DNA of 64,000 nt, taken from assembly GCA_036562185.1 (NCBI GenBank), contig DATCKN010000022.1, positions 18,789 through 82,788 on the forward strand, written 5' to 3'. Numbering within the stretch: the stretch's first letter is position 1; every line of letters begins with the position of its first letter. Shown here in pieces: positions 54,393 through 63,413 of this stretch. The DNA is from Thermoclostridium sp036562185 (GTDB taxonomy: Bacteria > Bacillota > Clostridia > DSM-8532). Below the pieces are notes generated by a model. That model saw only the letters and a program-made list of their open reading frames with translations, was not told where the DNA came from and searched no databases. The position numbers and the translations under genes were made by a program.

Positions 54393-55670
54393 TTATTTAA
54401 TAACCGTCATACCACCCATATATGGCTGCAACGCAACCGGTATATTAACAGAACCATCGGCATTCAGGTTATTTTCCAGGAAAGCTATTAACATTCTGGG
54501 AGGAGCGACCACGGTATTATTTAACGTATGTGGATAGTATTTTCCTTTTTCGCCGTTTACGCGAATCCTGAGCCGACGTGCCTGTGCTTCTCCCAAATTT
54601 GAGCAGCTTCCTACTTCAAAATACTTTTTCTGCCTTGGGGACCATGCTTCCACATCAAGTGATTTTACCTTAAGGTCAGCCAAATCTCCTGAGCAGCATT
54701 CCAGAGTTCTTACAGGTATATCCAGGGAACGGAAAAAATCTACGGTATTCTGCCATAGCTTGTCAAACCATATCATACTGTCTTCGGGTTTACATATAAC
54801 AATCATTTCCTGCTTTTCGAACTGGTGAATGCGGTATACCCCTCTTTCCTCGAGGCCATGTGCCCCCTTCTCCTTTCTGAAACAGGGGGAATAACTGGTT
54901 AATGTCTGTGGCAGAGCTTCTTCAGGTAATATCGTGTCTATAAATTTTCCAATCATGGAATGCTCACTGGTGCCAATCAAATATAAATCTTCACCTTCAA
55001 TCTTGTACATCATTGCATCCATTTCAGCAAAACTCATAACTCCGGTTACAATTTCGCTTCGAATCATAAAGGGAGGGATGCAATATGTAAAACCTCGATT
55101 AATCATAAAATCTCTGGCATAAGAAATGACGGCGGAATGAAGCCTGGCAATATCCCCCATAAGATAATAGAACCCATTACCTGAGACCTTTCTGGCACTG
55201 TCCAGGTCAATACCCTTAAGTCTTGCCATTATTTCTGTGTGATACGGTATTTCAAAATCCGGCACAACCGGTTCACCGAAACGCTGAATCTCCACATTTT
55301 CACTGTCATCTTTACCAATGGGGACACTGGGATCGATTATATTCGGAATAACCATTAAAATATCTTTGATTTTCTTTTCAAGTTCTTTTTCTTTTAGTTC
55401 CAACTCTGCCAGGCGATCTGAATTTGCAGTGACTTTCTGTTTCAGGGATTCGGCTTCATCCTTTTTTCCTTTCGCCATCAATCCGCCAATTTCCTTTGAA
55501 ATCCTGTTTCTTTCAGCCCTTAATGCTTCTGCTTCGTTTTTTGCTTTCCTTAGTTCAAGATCCAGTTCAATTACTTCATCCACCAAAGCCAGCTTATTAT
55601 CCTGGAACTTGTTTCTGATATTTTGCTTAACAATATCAGGGTTTTCTCTCACAAATTTTATATCCAGCAT
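54393..55670 (-). CDS. serS: Seryl-tRNA synthetase
   Basis: A 425-residue class II synthetase charging tRNA-Ser. The N-terminal coiled-coil arm (about residues 25-105, Lys/Glu-rich) grips the long tRNA variable arm; motif 2 (CFRKEKGAHG with RGVYRIHQFEK) and motif 3 (NNTVVAPPRMLIAFLE) follow. The ATG at 55670 has AGGAGAG nearby; a frame from 55703 would add 11 residues. No serine T-box was found in the upstream 400 bases, although serS in many Firmicutes has one. Confidence 0.97.
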   Translation of the reverse strand: MLDIKFVRENPDIVKQNIRNKFQDNKLALVDEVIELDLELRKAKNEAEALRAERNRISKEIGGLMAKGKKDEAESLKQKVTANSDRLAELELKEKELEKKIKDILMVIPNIIDPSVPIGKDDSENVEIQRFGEPVVPDFEIPYHTEIMARLKGIDLDSARKVSGNGFYYLMGDIARLHSAVISYARDFMINRGFTYCIPPFMIRSEIVTGVMSFAEMDAMMYKIEGEDLYLIGTSEHSMIGKFIDTILPEEALPQTLTSYSPCFRKEKGAHGLEERGVYRIHQFEKQEMIVICKPEDSMIWFDKLWQNTVDFFRSLDIPVRTLECCSGDLADLKVKSLDVEAWSPRQKKYFEVGSCSNLGEAQARRLRIRVNGEKGKYYPHTLNNTVVAPPRMLIAFLENNLNADGSVNIPVALQPYMGGMTVIK

Positions 55671-56119
55671 AGCAACTTCTCTCCTATTATTTATAAATAA
55701 CACAGTTTATAATATTTTAATTATAAACAGAATAAAAGGTTTTGAATACTTCAATATCTTCGATCGATAAATAACATCTATATTTTAAAACTTATTTTAA
55801 CTATTGTGCAAGGGATCTTTTCTTAGCTTTATTGAGACGGGATATTTTCATTTACAAAAGGGAAACCCGGGCTGTGTTTATCTGTGTAAAGATGGTATAA
55901 TTTACCTGTGTATTACTCTTGTTTTATTGAAAAAAGTAGAGTATAATAAATCATTGCCACATTTGGTGTATTGACAGGGGTTTTAAAATATGTTAAACTA
56001 AAACCTGCTTTGCAAATAAGGCTTTTTTTTATGCATGGAAAATTTATGCATGAGTAATATGCCTTGACACGGTTAGTTAAAGTTATACATTTCGACCAGA
56101 TTTATAAGGGGTGTAAAAA
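55671..56119. other. Divergent intergenic region between serS and rpmG
   Basis: About 450 AT-rich bases with at least two rightward promoters: TTGTTT-N17-TATAAT (55919-55947) and TTGACA-N17-TAAACT (55971-55999). No T-box, no tRNA gene and no small frame with a ribosome site apart from rpmG was seen. Confidence 0.6.
55971..55999 (+). promoter_or_regulatory. Promoter of the rpmG-secE-nusG operon
   Basis: Perfect TTGACA at 55971-55976, 17-base spacer, TAAACT at 55994-55999; the strongest promoter in this region. A second one lies 52 bases upstream (55919-55947). Confidence 0.8.
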
Positions 56120-56269
56120 ATGAGAGTAAAAATTACCTTAGCCTGTACTGAATGCAAACAGAGAAATTATGATACCATGAAGAACAAGAAAAACGATCCG
56201 GATAGACTCGAAATGAATAAGTATTGCAAATTTTGCCGTAAACATACTTTGCACAAAGAGACCAGATAA
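56120..56269 (+). CDS. rpmG: 50S ribosomal protein L33
   Basis: A 49-residue L33. It starts MRVKITLACTECKQRNYDT and keeps the two CXXC zinc pairs (CTEC and CKFC), the zinc-binding form. AAGGGG lies before the ATG. The order rpmG-secE-nusG is conserved. Confidence 0.97.
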   Translation: MRVKITLACTECKQRNYDTMKNKKNDPDRLEMNKYCKFCRKHTLHKETR

Positions 56270-56323
56270 AGGCAGGCAGTTATTTTTGCATACAGTTTAC
56301 ACATAGTTAGGAGATGTTTTCCA

Positions 56324-56539
56324 ATGGCTGAACAAGTACAGAAAAAGCCTAGTGTCTTTAAAAGGTTTGCTAAATTTGCCAAAGAAGTTCGCAGTGAACT
56401 GAAAAAGGTTATTTGGCCTTCAAGAAGCCAATTAATTACCTATACACTTACAGTAATAGTTGTATGCCTTTTGGTGGGTGCCGTAATCTGGCTTTTTGAC
56501 GCCCTTTTTGGATTCTTATATTCACTTGTATTTGCCTGA
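56324..56539 (+). CDS. secE: Preprotein translocase subunit SecE
   Basis: A 71-residue single-span membrane protein with the amphipathic helix FAKEVRSELKKVIWPSR followed by one transmembrane helix (about 38-60). It clamps SecY in the export channel. AGGAG precedes the ATG. Confidence 0.97.
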   Translation: MAEQVQKKPSVFKRFAKFAKEVRSELKKVIWPSRSQLITYTLTVIVVCLLVGAVIWLFDALFGFLYSLVFA

Positions 56540-56593
56540 GCATGGCAGGTACAACGTTAAAAAAGGAGGGCAGGAGCTTGGCTCCGTATAACA

Positions 56594-57115
56594 ATGGCTG
56601 AACAGGCATATTGGTATGTTGTGCATACTTATTCGGGTTATGAGAATAAAGTAAAAGCGAATCTGGAGAAAATTCTGGAAAATAACCCCCATCTTCAGGA
56701 TTACATTTTCGATATTGTTGTTCCAATGGAAGAACAGATAGAAATAAAAGATGGGAAAAAGAAAACGACACTGAAGAAGGTTTTTCCTGGGTACGTACTT
56801 GTTAAGATGATAATCAACGATGAGTCGTGGTATGTTGTACGCAACATAAGAGGGGTTACCGGGTTCGTTGGTCCGGGTTCGAAACCTGTTCCGTTGTCCG
56901 ATGATGAGATACGGTCGATGGGTGTTGAACAGATCGAAACAGTTGTTGATTATGAAGTAGGTGACAGCGTAAGGGTCATAGAAGGACCTCTGGAGAGTTT
57001 TATCGGTACTGTGGAAGAAATCAGCATGGACAGGAAGAAGGTCCGCGTATTGGTATCGATGTTTGGACGTGAAACCCCGGTAGAGCTGGATTTTACACAA
57101 ATTCAAAAACTGTAG
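56594..57115 (+). CDS. nusG: Transcription termination/antitermination factor NusG
   Basis: A 173-residue NusG with the N-terminal NGN domain (WYVVHTYSGYENKVK, FPGYVLVKM) and the C-terminal KOW domain (DSVRVIEGPLESFIGTV). It binds RNA polymerase and links transcription to translation. The start at 56594 is the usual family start. Confidence 0.97.
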   Translation: MAEQAYWYVVHTYSGYENKVKANLEKILENNPHLQDYIFDIVVPMEEQIEIKDGKKKTTLKKVFPGYVLVKMIINDESWYVVRNIRGVTGFVGPGSKPVPLSDDEIRSMGVEQIETVVDYEVGDSVRVIEGPLESFIGTVEEISMDRKKVRVLVSMFGRETPVELDFTQIQKL

Positions 57116-57156
57116 CGAGTTAATATTTATTTGAATTAATTTATCCATAATAAAAT

Positions 57157-57215
57157 AACGGAAGGAATTGCATAGCAATTCAATACCGTTTTAATATAAA
57201 CTGCCGAATGGCAGT
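57157..57215 (+). promoter_or_regulatory. Hairpins in the rplK leader
   Basis: First element: AACGG/CCGTT (57157-57161 with 57186-57190) enclosing GAATTGC/GCAATTC (57165-57171 with 57175-57181). Second: ACTGCC-GAAT-GGCAGT (57200-57215) followed by AATTTTTC, terminator-like, just before the rplK ribosome site. They may form an attenuator or an L1 autoregulation target; which cannot be told from sequence alone. Confidence 0.5.
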
Positions 57216-57239
57216 AATTTTTCTGGGAGGTGGATTATT

Positions 57240-57665
57240 ATGGCAAAGAAAGTTACGGGCTATGTAAAGCTCCAAATACCTGCAGGAAAGGCTACACCTG
57301 CTCCACCGGTTGGACCAGCTTTAGGACAACATGGTGTTAACATTATGGGTTTCTGTAAGGAATTCAACGAGAGAACGGCTAAGGATGCCGGGCTGATCAT
57401 TCCGGTTGTTATAACAATTTACGCTGACAGATCTTTTACTTTTATAACAAAAACACCGCCTGCTGCAGTGCTTATTAAAAGAGCATGCAAGATCGAAAAA
57501 GGTTCGGGCGTTCCGCACCGCGACAAAGTAGCAAAATTGTCAAAGGAAGATCTGAGAAAAATTGCTGAGCTGAAGATGCCCGATTTGAATGCGGCAAGCA
57601 TTGAAGCAGCGATGAGCATGATAGCTGGAACTGCCAGAAGTATGGGCGTTGTTATTGAAGACTGA
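57240..57665 (+). CDS. rplK: 50S ribosomal protein L11
   Basis: A 141-residue L11 of the GTPase-associated centre, starting MAKKVTGYVKLQIPAGKATPAPPVG-type sequence with the Pro-rich hinge and the rRNA-binding C-terminal domain. It is the substrate of PrmA (34982). GGGAGGTGG precedes the ATG. Confidence 0.98.
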   Translation: MAKKVTGYVKLQIPAGKATPAPPVGPALGQHGVNIMGFCKEFNERTAKDAGLIIPVVITIYADRSFTFITKTPPAAVLIKRACKIEKGSGVPHRDKVAKLSKEDLRKIAELKMPDLNAASIEAAMSMIAGTARSMGVVIED

Positions 57666-57727
57666 TTATCGTCTTACAACGTGGGAGGGAGTAATCCCGA
57701 GTATAAACCACAAAGGAGTGATAGAAT

Positions 57728-58426
57728 ATGAGAAAAAGAGGCAAGAAATATCTTGAAAGCGCAAAGCTTGTAGATAAAACAGCATTATATGAACCAAAAG
57801 AAGCCTTTGACATAGTTCAAAAAGCTGCAAGGGCTAAGTTTGATGAAACAGTTGAAGTTCACATTCGTTTGGGCGTTGACTCCCGTCATGCCGATCAACA
57901 GGTAAGAGGCGCTGTCGTTCTCCCGCACGGAACAGGTAAAACAGTCCGTGTTCTGGTTTTTGCAAAGGGTGAAAAGGCATCAGAAGCTGAAAAAGCCGGT
58001 GCCGATTATGTTGGCGCTGAGGATCTTGTAGCAAAGATTCAAAATGAAAACTGGTTTGAGTTTGATGTTGTTGTTGCAACTCCTGACATGATGGGTGTTG
58101 TTGGGCGACTCGGACGTGTTTTGGGACCGAAAGGTTTAATGCCAAACCCTAAAGCCGGTACTGTTACCATGGATGTTGCAAAGGCTATTGCAGATATAAA
58201 AGCCGGTAAAATTGAGTACCGCCTTGATAAAACAAATATTGTCCATTGTCCGATAGGTAAAGTATCATTTGGTACAGAAAAACTGCTTGATAATTTCCGT
58301 ACTTTAATGGACGCTATTATAAAGGCAAAACCTGCAGCAGCAAAGGGCCAGTATTTGAAGAGCGTTGTTGTATCCTCAACTATGGGTCCTGGTATTAAAA
58401 TCAACCAGCAGAAAGTTTTAGACTAA
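57728..58426 (+). CDS. rplA: 50S ribosomal protein L1
   Basis: A 232-residue L1 of the mobile stalk. Motifs MRKRGKKYLES, VVLPHGTGK, GLMPNPKAGTVT and SSTMGPGIKI are present. In many bacteria it also represses its own operon by binding mRNA. GGAGTG precedes the ATG. Confidence 0.98.
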   Translation: MRKRGKKYLESAKLVDKTALYEPKEAFDIVQKAARAKFDETVEVHIRLGVDSRHADQQVRGAVVLPHGTGKTVRVLVFAKGEKASEAEKAGADYVGAEDLVAKIQNENWFEFDVVVATPDMMGVVGRLGRVLGPKGLMPNPKAGTVTMDVAKAIADIKAGKIEYRLDKTNIVHCPIGKVSFGTEKLLDNFRTLMDAIIKAKPAAAKGQYLKSVVVSSTMGPGIKINQQKVLD

Positions 58427-58490
58427 AAAGTTCTTTACAAACCGGGTTTTATGTAGTAGAATAACATTTGTTTGTAAAACTGAATACAAA

Positions 58491-58613
58491 CCATAGACAG
58501 CAGGAACCATTTGGTGTAACGTATATCATCCTGCCGAGGTTAAAGTAATATAACGGGCTATAAAAATAATCCCTCTGTATGTCTATGGTTATCCATAATA
58601 CAGAGGGTTTTTT
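58491..58613 (+). promoter_or_regulatory. Ribosomal protein L10 leader
   Basis: The autoregulatory leader of rplJL. CCATAGAC (58491-58498) pairs with GTCTATGG (58581-58588), enclosing the AGCAGG and CCTGCCGAGG segments of the L10(L12)4 binding site. The 3' arm overlaps a terminator hairpin at 58571-58613, so protein binding can favour termination. Confidence 0.88.
58571..58613 (+). terminator. Attenuator terminator in the L10 leader
   Basis: CCCTCTGTAT (58571-58580) pairs with ATACAGAGGG (58598-58607), followed by TTTTTT. It shares bases with the leader's closing stem. Confidence 0.88.
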
Positions 58614-58671
58614 ATATGCGGTTATTACCTGGCTGAAGGCAGGTGTAATAATTAGCAAGGAGGTGCAGCAG

Positions 58672-59208
58672 GTGGCTAGTGAAAAAATCCTTAATATAAA
58701 GAAAGCTAAAGTGGAAGAGCTTTCACAAAAAATGAAAGAAGCAAAGTCTTTTATTTTAGCTGATTACAGAGGATTGACCGTTGAACAGGATACTCAGTTG
58801 AGAAAAGAAATGCGCGAAGCTGGTGTTGAGTATACCGTAATAAAGAATTCAATCATCAGGTTTGCAGCAAAAGAAAATGGTTATGACGGATTGGATCAGT
58901 ATTTGGCAGGGCCCACAGCTCTGGCAATCAGTACAAACGATCCGGTTGCTCCATCAAAGTTGTTGACAAAGTTTGCCAAGCAATATGAGAAACTAGAAAT
59001 AAAAGCCGGTGTTGTTGAAGGTAATATTGTAGACATCAATGGCATTAAAGCTATTGCAAATCTTCCTTCAAGGGAGGAATTGATAGCAAAGGTCGTTGGT
59101 GGTTTGGCTGGTCCGATGTACGGAATAGTAAATGTTTTAAATGCAAATATTCGTGGTTTGGTAGTGGCATTGAACGCCATTGCGGAAAAAAAGCAAGCTG
59201 AAGCTTAA
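58672..59208 (+). CDS. rplJ: 50S ribosomal protein L10
   Basis: A 178-residue L10, the stalk base that carries L7/L12 dimers. GTG start at 58672 with a strong AAGGAGGTG 7-8 bases ahead. The frame is open back to 58579, but that part is the leader RNA. The rRNA-binding N-terminal domain has ADYRGLTVEQ and the C-terminal helix binds L12. Confidence 0.96.
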   Translation: MASEKILNIKKAKVEELSQKMKEAKSFILADYRGLTVEQDTQLRKEMREAGVEYTVIKNSIIRFAAKENGYDGLDQYLAGPTALAISTNDPVAPSKLLTKFAKQYEKLEIKAGVVEGNIVDINGIKAIANLPSREELIAKVVGGLAGPMYGIVNVLNANIRGLVVALNAIAEKKQAEA

Positions 59209-59237
59209 TTAAAAAATAATAATTGGAGGTTATTATA

Positions 59238-59627
59238 ATGAGTGAAAAAGTTACAAAATTAATTGAAGAAATTAAAGGTTTAACCGTTCTTGAACTTTCT
59301 GAATTAGTAAAAGCTCTTGAAGAAGAATTTGGAGTATCCGCTGCTGCTCCTGTGGCAGTTGCTGCTGCTCCTGTAGCAGGCGGTGCTGCTGCTGAAGCTG
59401 CTCCTGTAGAAGAAAAGACAGAATTTAACGTAATTCTGAAGGATGTTGGACCCGAAAAGATTAAGGTTATTAAGGTTGTTCGTGAAGTTACAGGCCTTGG
59501 CCTTAAGGAAGCTAAGGATCTTGTTGACGGAGCACCTTCAACCGTTAAAGAAGGAGTTTCCAAGGAAGAAGCAGAATCTATGGTTGCTAAGTTCAAGGAA
59601 GCTGGAGCTACCTGCGAATTGAAGTAA
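59238..59627 (+). CDS. rplL: 50S ribosomal protein L7/L12
   Basis: A 129-residue L7/L12: N-terminal dimer domain (KLIEEIKGLTVLELSELVKALEEEFG region), an Ala-rich hinge (about 35-58) and the factor-binding C-terminal domain (KIKVIKVVREVTGLGLKEAKDLV region). TTGGAGG precedes the ATG at 59238. A terminator follows and rpoB is not downstream, contrary to the usual order. Confidence 0.98.
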   Translation: MSEKVTKLIEEIKGLTVLELSELVKALEEEFGVSAAAPVAVAAAPVAGGAAAEAAPVEEKTEFNVILKDVGPEKIKVIKVVREVTGLGLKEAKDLVDGAPSTVKEGVSKEEAESMVAKFKEAGATCELK

Positions 59628-59642
59628 TAAACTGTAAAATAG

Positions 59643-59669
59643 AAACCCGCATTAATTTGCGGGTTTTTT
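59643..59669 (+). terminator. Intrinsic terminator after rplL
   Basis: AAACCCGCA (59643-59651) pairs with TGCGGGTTT (59658-59666), followed by TTT. It closes the ribosomal protein operon. Confidence 0.92.
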
Positions 59670-59850
59670 CATATCATCCGGAATATATATGATATTAATT
59701 TTGCAAGTTTTTATTTCAAAACTTGCATTTTTTATTTTTAAATGTTAATATATTTTAAACTGTCTAAAGAAAATTCAAAAAAATGTGATTTTTAATAAGA
59801 ATTATGGGATATTAACAATAACATATGAATTATTGCAGGACGGTGACAAT

Positions 59851-61158
59851 ATGGTAGGGAATATGAAGATTAATGCTGCGGGACATCTGGAAATAGGCGG
59901 ATGTGACACAGTTGAGCTGGCAAAAAAATATGGAACTCCGCTGTATGTTATGGATGAAATGGTCATTCGCAATAATTGCAGGAAATATAAAAATGCACTT
60001 GAAAAATACTTTGATGGAAATGGATTGGTGCTGTATGCCAGTAAAGCCTTCTGTACAATCGCTGCATGCAGGATTGCTCATCAGGAAGGCCTTGGGCTTG
60101 ATGTGGTTTCGGGAGGAGAACTGTACACTGCAATAAAAGCAGGTTTTCCAATGGAGAAGGTTTATTTTCACGGCAACAACAAGACCATTGATGAAATTGA
60201 AATGGGTGTTGAAAATAATGTAGGCCGTTTTGTGGTTGATAATGAAACAGAGCTTTATAATATTGAAAAAATTGCAGCCCGCAAAGGCAAAAAGGTGAAA
60301 GTGCTGTTTCGGATAAAACCTGGTATTGACGCCCATACTCACGATTTTATCAAGACCGGGCAAATTGATTCGAAATTCGGCGTGGCCCTGGAAAACGGAG
60401 AGGCACATGCTATTTTTGAGAAGGCTGTAAAGATGAAAAACATAGAAGTGGTGGGTGTACACTGCCATATCGGTTCGCAGATATTTGAACTTGAACCTTA
60501 TGAAGCTGCAGCTGAGATCCTTTTGGATTTTATTGCTGATGTAAGATACAGGTTTGGTATAGAAATGTCAGAGATAAATCTTGGGGGAGGTTACGGAATT
60601 AAATACACAGACAAGGATAACCCGTTGGAGTATGAGCAATTCGTGGAATCGATTTCAAAAGTGGTAAAAAGAATATGCGAAGAGAAGAAAATAAGCAACA
60701 TGTTCATTTTGATGGAACCGGGCCGATCTATTGTAGCACCTGCAGGAATAACATTGTACGAGGTCGGGAATATTAAAGACATAAAAGGCGTTAGAAAATA
60801 TATTTCAATAGACGGGGGAATGAGCGATAATCCACGGTACGCTTTGTATAATGCTGAGTATACTGCAATGCTTGCCAATAAGGCAAACAGCCCTAAAACC
60901 GAAATTGTTACAATTGCAGGAAAATGCTGCGAATCAGGGGATCTGATAGCAAAGGATATAGAAATGTCAGAGGCTGAGCCCGGTGATATCCTGGCGGTGC
61001 TTGCGACAGGCGCATATAATTATTCAATGGCAATGAATTACAACAGGATACCGAAGCCTCCGGTCGTATTGGTGAAAGAAGGTAAGGATCGCCTTATAGT
61101 CAGGCGGGAAACCTATGATGATATAATCCGGAATGATCTGGTTCCTGATGACTTGTAG
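59851..61158 (+). CDS. lysA: Diaminopimelate decarboxylase
   Basis: A 435-residue PLP enzyme making lysine from meso-diaminopimelate. The Schiff-base lysine lies in LYASKAFC (about residue 60), HCHIGSQIFE and GGGYGIKY bind cofactor phosphate, and GKCCESGD carries the active-site Cys. The ATG at 59851 has AGGACGGTG upstream; a longer frame from 59785 lacks a site. No lysine riboswitch was seen in the 180 bases before it. Confidence 0.96.
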   Translation: MVGNMKINAAGHLEIGGCDTVELAKKYGTPLYVMDEMVIRNNCRKYKNALEKYFDGNGLVLYASKAFCTIAACRIAHQEGLGLDVVSGGELYTAIKAGFPMEKVYFHGNNKTIDEIEMGVENNVGRFVVDNETELYNIEKIAARKGKKVKVLFRIKPGIDAHTHDFIKTGQIDSKFGVALENGEAHAIFEKAVKMKNIEVVGVHCHIGSQIFELEPYEAAAEILLDFIADVRYRFGIEMSEINLGGGYGIKYTDKDNPLEYEQFVESISKVVKRICEEKKISNMFILMEPGRSIVAPAGITLYEVGNIKDIKGVRKYISIDGGMSDNPRYALYNAEYTAMLANKANSPKTEIVTIAGKCCESGDLIAKDIEMSEAEPGDILAVLATGAYNYSMAMNYNRIPKPPVVLVKEGKDRLIVRRETYDDIIRNDLVPDDL

Positions 61159-61197
61159 TAAAATATTTCAAAATAATGTAAAATAGCATTAAATTAA

Positions 61198-61246
61198 ACT
61201 GCATTCGTGAAAATTTTATAAAAAATTACACCGAATGCAGTTTTAT
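61198..61246 (+). terminator. Terminator after lysA
   Basis: ACTGCATTCG (61198-61207) and CGAATGCAGT (61232-61241), 24-base AT-rich loop, then TTTATATTTT. Confidence 0.7.
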
Positions 61247-61384
61247 ATTTTATATTGAAAATTAATCAGGTATAATTGGTTATAACAGGTAAAATAATGT
61301 GGGTAGATGGATATATAAACGTTGACAGAGCACTGTTAAATGTTTATCATAGTATGAGGAATTTTTATATCGGAGGCTGAGGAA

Positions 61385-62704
61385 TTGTCAAAACCCATTG
61401 TAGCAATAGTAGGAAGACCTAATGTAGGTAAATCAACGTTATTCAACTATATAGCAGGGCGAAGGATATCCATAACCGAAGATACACCGGGAATAACCAG
61501 GGACAGGATTTATGCCGAAGCAGAATGGCGCGGAAGAAAGTTTACACTGATTGATACCGGCGGAATAGAGCCATACACCGGGGATTATATAAAGAAGATG
61601 ATGCTTCGCCAGGCAGAACTGGCCATGGAAACAGCCGATGTTATCATATTTTTGCTGGATATGAAAACAGGCTTGACTTCGGCAGACAGTGATGTTGCTG
61701 CCATGCTCAGAAAATCTGAAAAGCCGGTAGTTGTTGCTGTGAACAAGGTTGACAATGTTGGTGAGCTTCCACCTGATGCTTATGAGTTTTATAATCTGGG
61801 AATGGGTGAATTCTACCCGATATCATCAATTCATGGTCTTGGCATGGGGGATTTGCTTGATGCCATATTTGAGTATTTTCCAGAAGATGTAAATGAAGAA
61901 CAGGATGAGGATATAATAAAAGTTGCAGTTATAGGCAGGCCTAATGTCGGAAAATCATCTCTCATTAACTGCATTCTGGGGGAAGAGCGGGTAATTGTCA
62001 GTGATATACCCGGAACCACAAGAGATGCGATTGATACCCAGGTTAAACGCAACGGGAAGCTGTATAATTTTATTGATACTGCAGGGATTCGAAGAAAAAG
62101 CAAGATAGAAGAGAGCATTGAAAAATACAGTGTAATTCGCTCGTGGACCGCTGTTGACAGGGCAGATGTCTGCATAATAATGATTGATGCGAATGACGGG
62201 GTTACCGAGCAGGATACCAAAATAGCAGGCTATGCTCACGAACAGGGTAAAGCTTCCATTATAGCGGTAAACAAGTGGGATGCTGTTGAGAAAGAAACAG
62301 GAACACTTGAGAAAATGAGAAAAGAAGTTCTGCAAAAACTTGATTTCATGGATTATGCTCCTGTTGTTTTTATTTCAGCAAAAACAGGCCAAAGGGTTGA
62401 AAGACTGTTTGAGCTTGTGGATTTTGTCTTTGATCAGGCATCGTTCAGAGTTCAGACAGGGATGCTTAATGATGTAATTAATGAAGCCACAGCTATGGTT
62501 CAGCCTCCTTCAGATAAAGGCAAACGTCTGAAAATATACTATATGACTCAGACAGGTGTAAGGCCTCCAAAGTTTGTTGTGTTTGTTAATGATATGGAAT
62601 TAATGCATTTCTCATACGAAAGATATATAATAAATACTTTAAGGAATAATTTTGGCTTTGAAGGAACACCAATACAGTTGGTTATAAGAGAGAAGCAGGA
62701 ATAG
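61385..62704 (+). CDS. der: GTPase Der (EngA)
   Basis: A 439-residue protein with two tandem GTPase domains, each with GRPNVGKS (at about residues 8-15 and again near 183-190), DTGG/DTAG motifs and NKVD/NKWD, and a C-terminal KH-like domain. It is needed for 50S assembly. TTG start at 61385, with CGGAGG and TGAGG upstream. plsY follows 25 bases on. Confidence 0.97.
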   Translation: MSKPIVAIVGRPNVGKSTLFNYIAGRRISITEDTPGITRDRIYAEAEWRGRKFTLIDTGGIEPYTGDYIKKMMLRQAELAMETADVIIFLLDMKTGLTSADSDVAAMLRKSEKPVVVAVNKVDNVGELPPDAYEFYNLGMGEFYPISSIHGLGMGDLLDAIFEYFPEDVNEEQDEDIIKVAVIGRPNVGKSSLINCILGEERVIVSDIPGTTRDAIDTQVKRNGKLYNFIDTAGIRRKSKIEESIEKYSVIRSWTAVDRADVCIIMIDANDGVTEQDTKIAGYAHEQGKASIIAVNKWDAVEKETGTLEKMRKEVLQKLDFMDYAPVVFISAKTGQRVERLFELVDFVFDQASFRVQTGMLNDVINEATAMVQPPSDKGKRLKIYYMTQTGVRPPKFVVFVNDMELMHFSYERYIINTLRNNFGFEGTPIQLVIREKQE

Positions 62705-62729
62705 TTAATGAAAGCAGGGGATTGCTGGG

Positions 62730-63350
62730 ATGCTCATTAAAACTGCTTTATGTGTAGTTGCCGGATATTTACTGGGGAGTCTGAATGGCTCGCTTGTGAT
62801 TGGAAAATTATTTTATAAAAAGGATGTAAGAGAATATGGCAGCGGTAATGCCGGCGCTACAAATACCCTACGATCTTTAGGTGCAAAAGCTGCTGCTGCA
62901 GTTTCAATAGTTGATATACTAAAGGGAATTCTTGCATGCATAATAGGTCAGCTTGTTGTTGGCTACATAGAAAACTATGGTTATGTTGGAATGTATGTTG
63001 CGGGTTTTGCCGCAGTTTTAGGCCATAACTGGCCGGTATTCTTTGGTTTTAAGGGCGGTAAAGGTGTATTGACCACGTTTTCGGTTATTCTTTACATCAG
63101 TCCTTTCCCGGCCCTTATTTGTCTGGGAGTTTTCATCATAGTAGTTGCCTTGACCGGATATGTTTCTCTTGGTTCAATAATTGCATCGGTTTGCTGGCCT
63201 GTTGTATCAATTTTCTTTGATATGCCTGTTATCTTGAGAATTACAGGTATATTGATGGTTGTGCTGATTGTAGCCAGACATAAGGATAATATTGTGAGAT
63301 TGATTAATCATAGTGAGAAAAAAATCAGTTTTACCAAAAAGAGCAGATAA
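62730..63350 (+). CDS. plsY: Glycerol-3-phosphate acyltransferase PlsY
   Basis: A 206-residue membrane enzyme transferring acyl groups from acyl-phosphate to glycerol-3-phosphate, the first step of phospholipid synthesis. Family motifs: GYLLGSLNGSLVIGK, EYGSGNAGATNTLR and GHNWPVFFGFKGGKGV. About five transmembrane helices. der-plsY is a conserved pair, but gpsA, which commonly follows, is absent here. Confidence 0.97.
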   Translation: MLIKTALCVVAGYLLGSLNGSLVIGKLFYKKDVREYGSGNAGATNTLRSLGAKAAAAVSIVDILKGILACIIGQLVVGYIENYGYVGMYVAGFAAVLGHNWPVFFGFKGGKGVLTTFSVILYISPFPALICLGVFIIVVALTGYVSLGSIIASVCWPVVSIFFDMPVILRITGILMVVLIVARHKDNIVRLINHSEKKISFTKKSR

Positions 63351-63413
63351 AAATACGGGTGGGGGATTAGGCTTTACAGAAATCTAAAAAATTAAAAATA
63401 AGTGGGGAAAAAT

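Noticed and set aside
55671..56119. Serine T-box or tRNA gene near serS/rpmG
   Set aside because: No T-box core (GGTGG-ACCGCG) on the minus strand and no cloverleaf could be found.
59670..59850. Lysine riboswitch before lysA
   Set aside because: The gap is short and AT-rich and lacks the conserved multi-helix core of the L-box.
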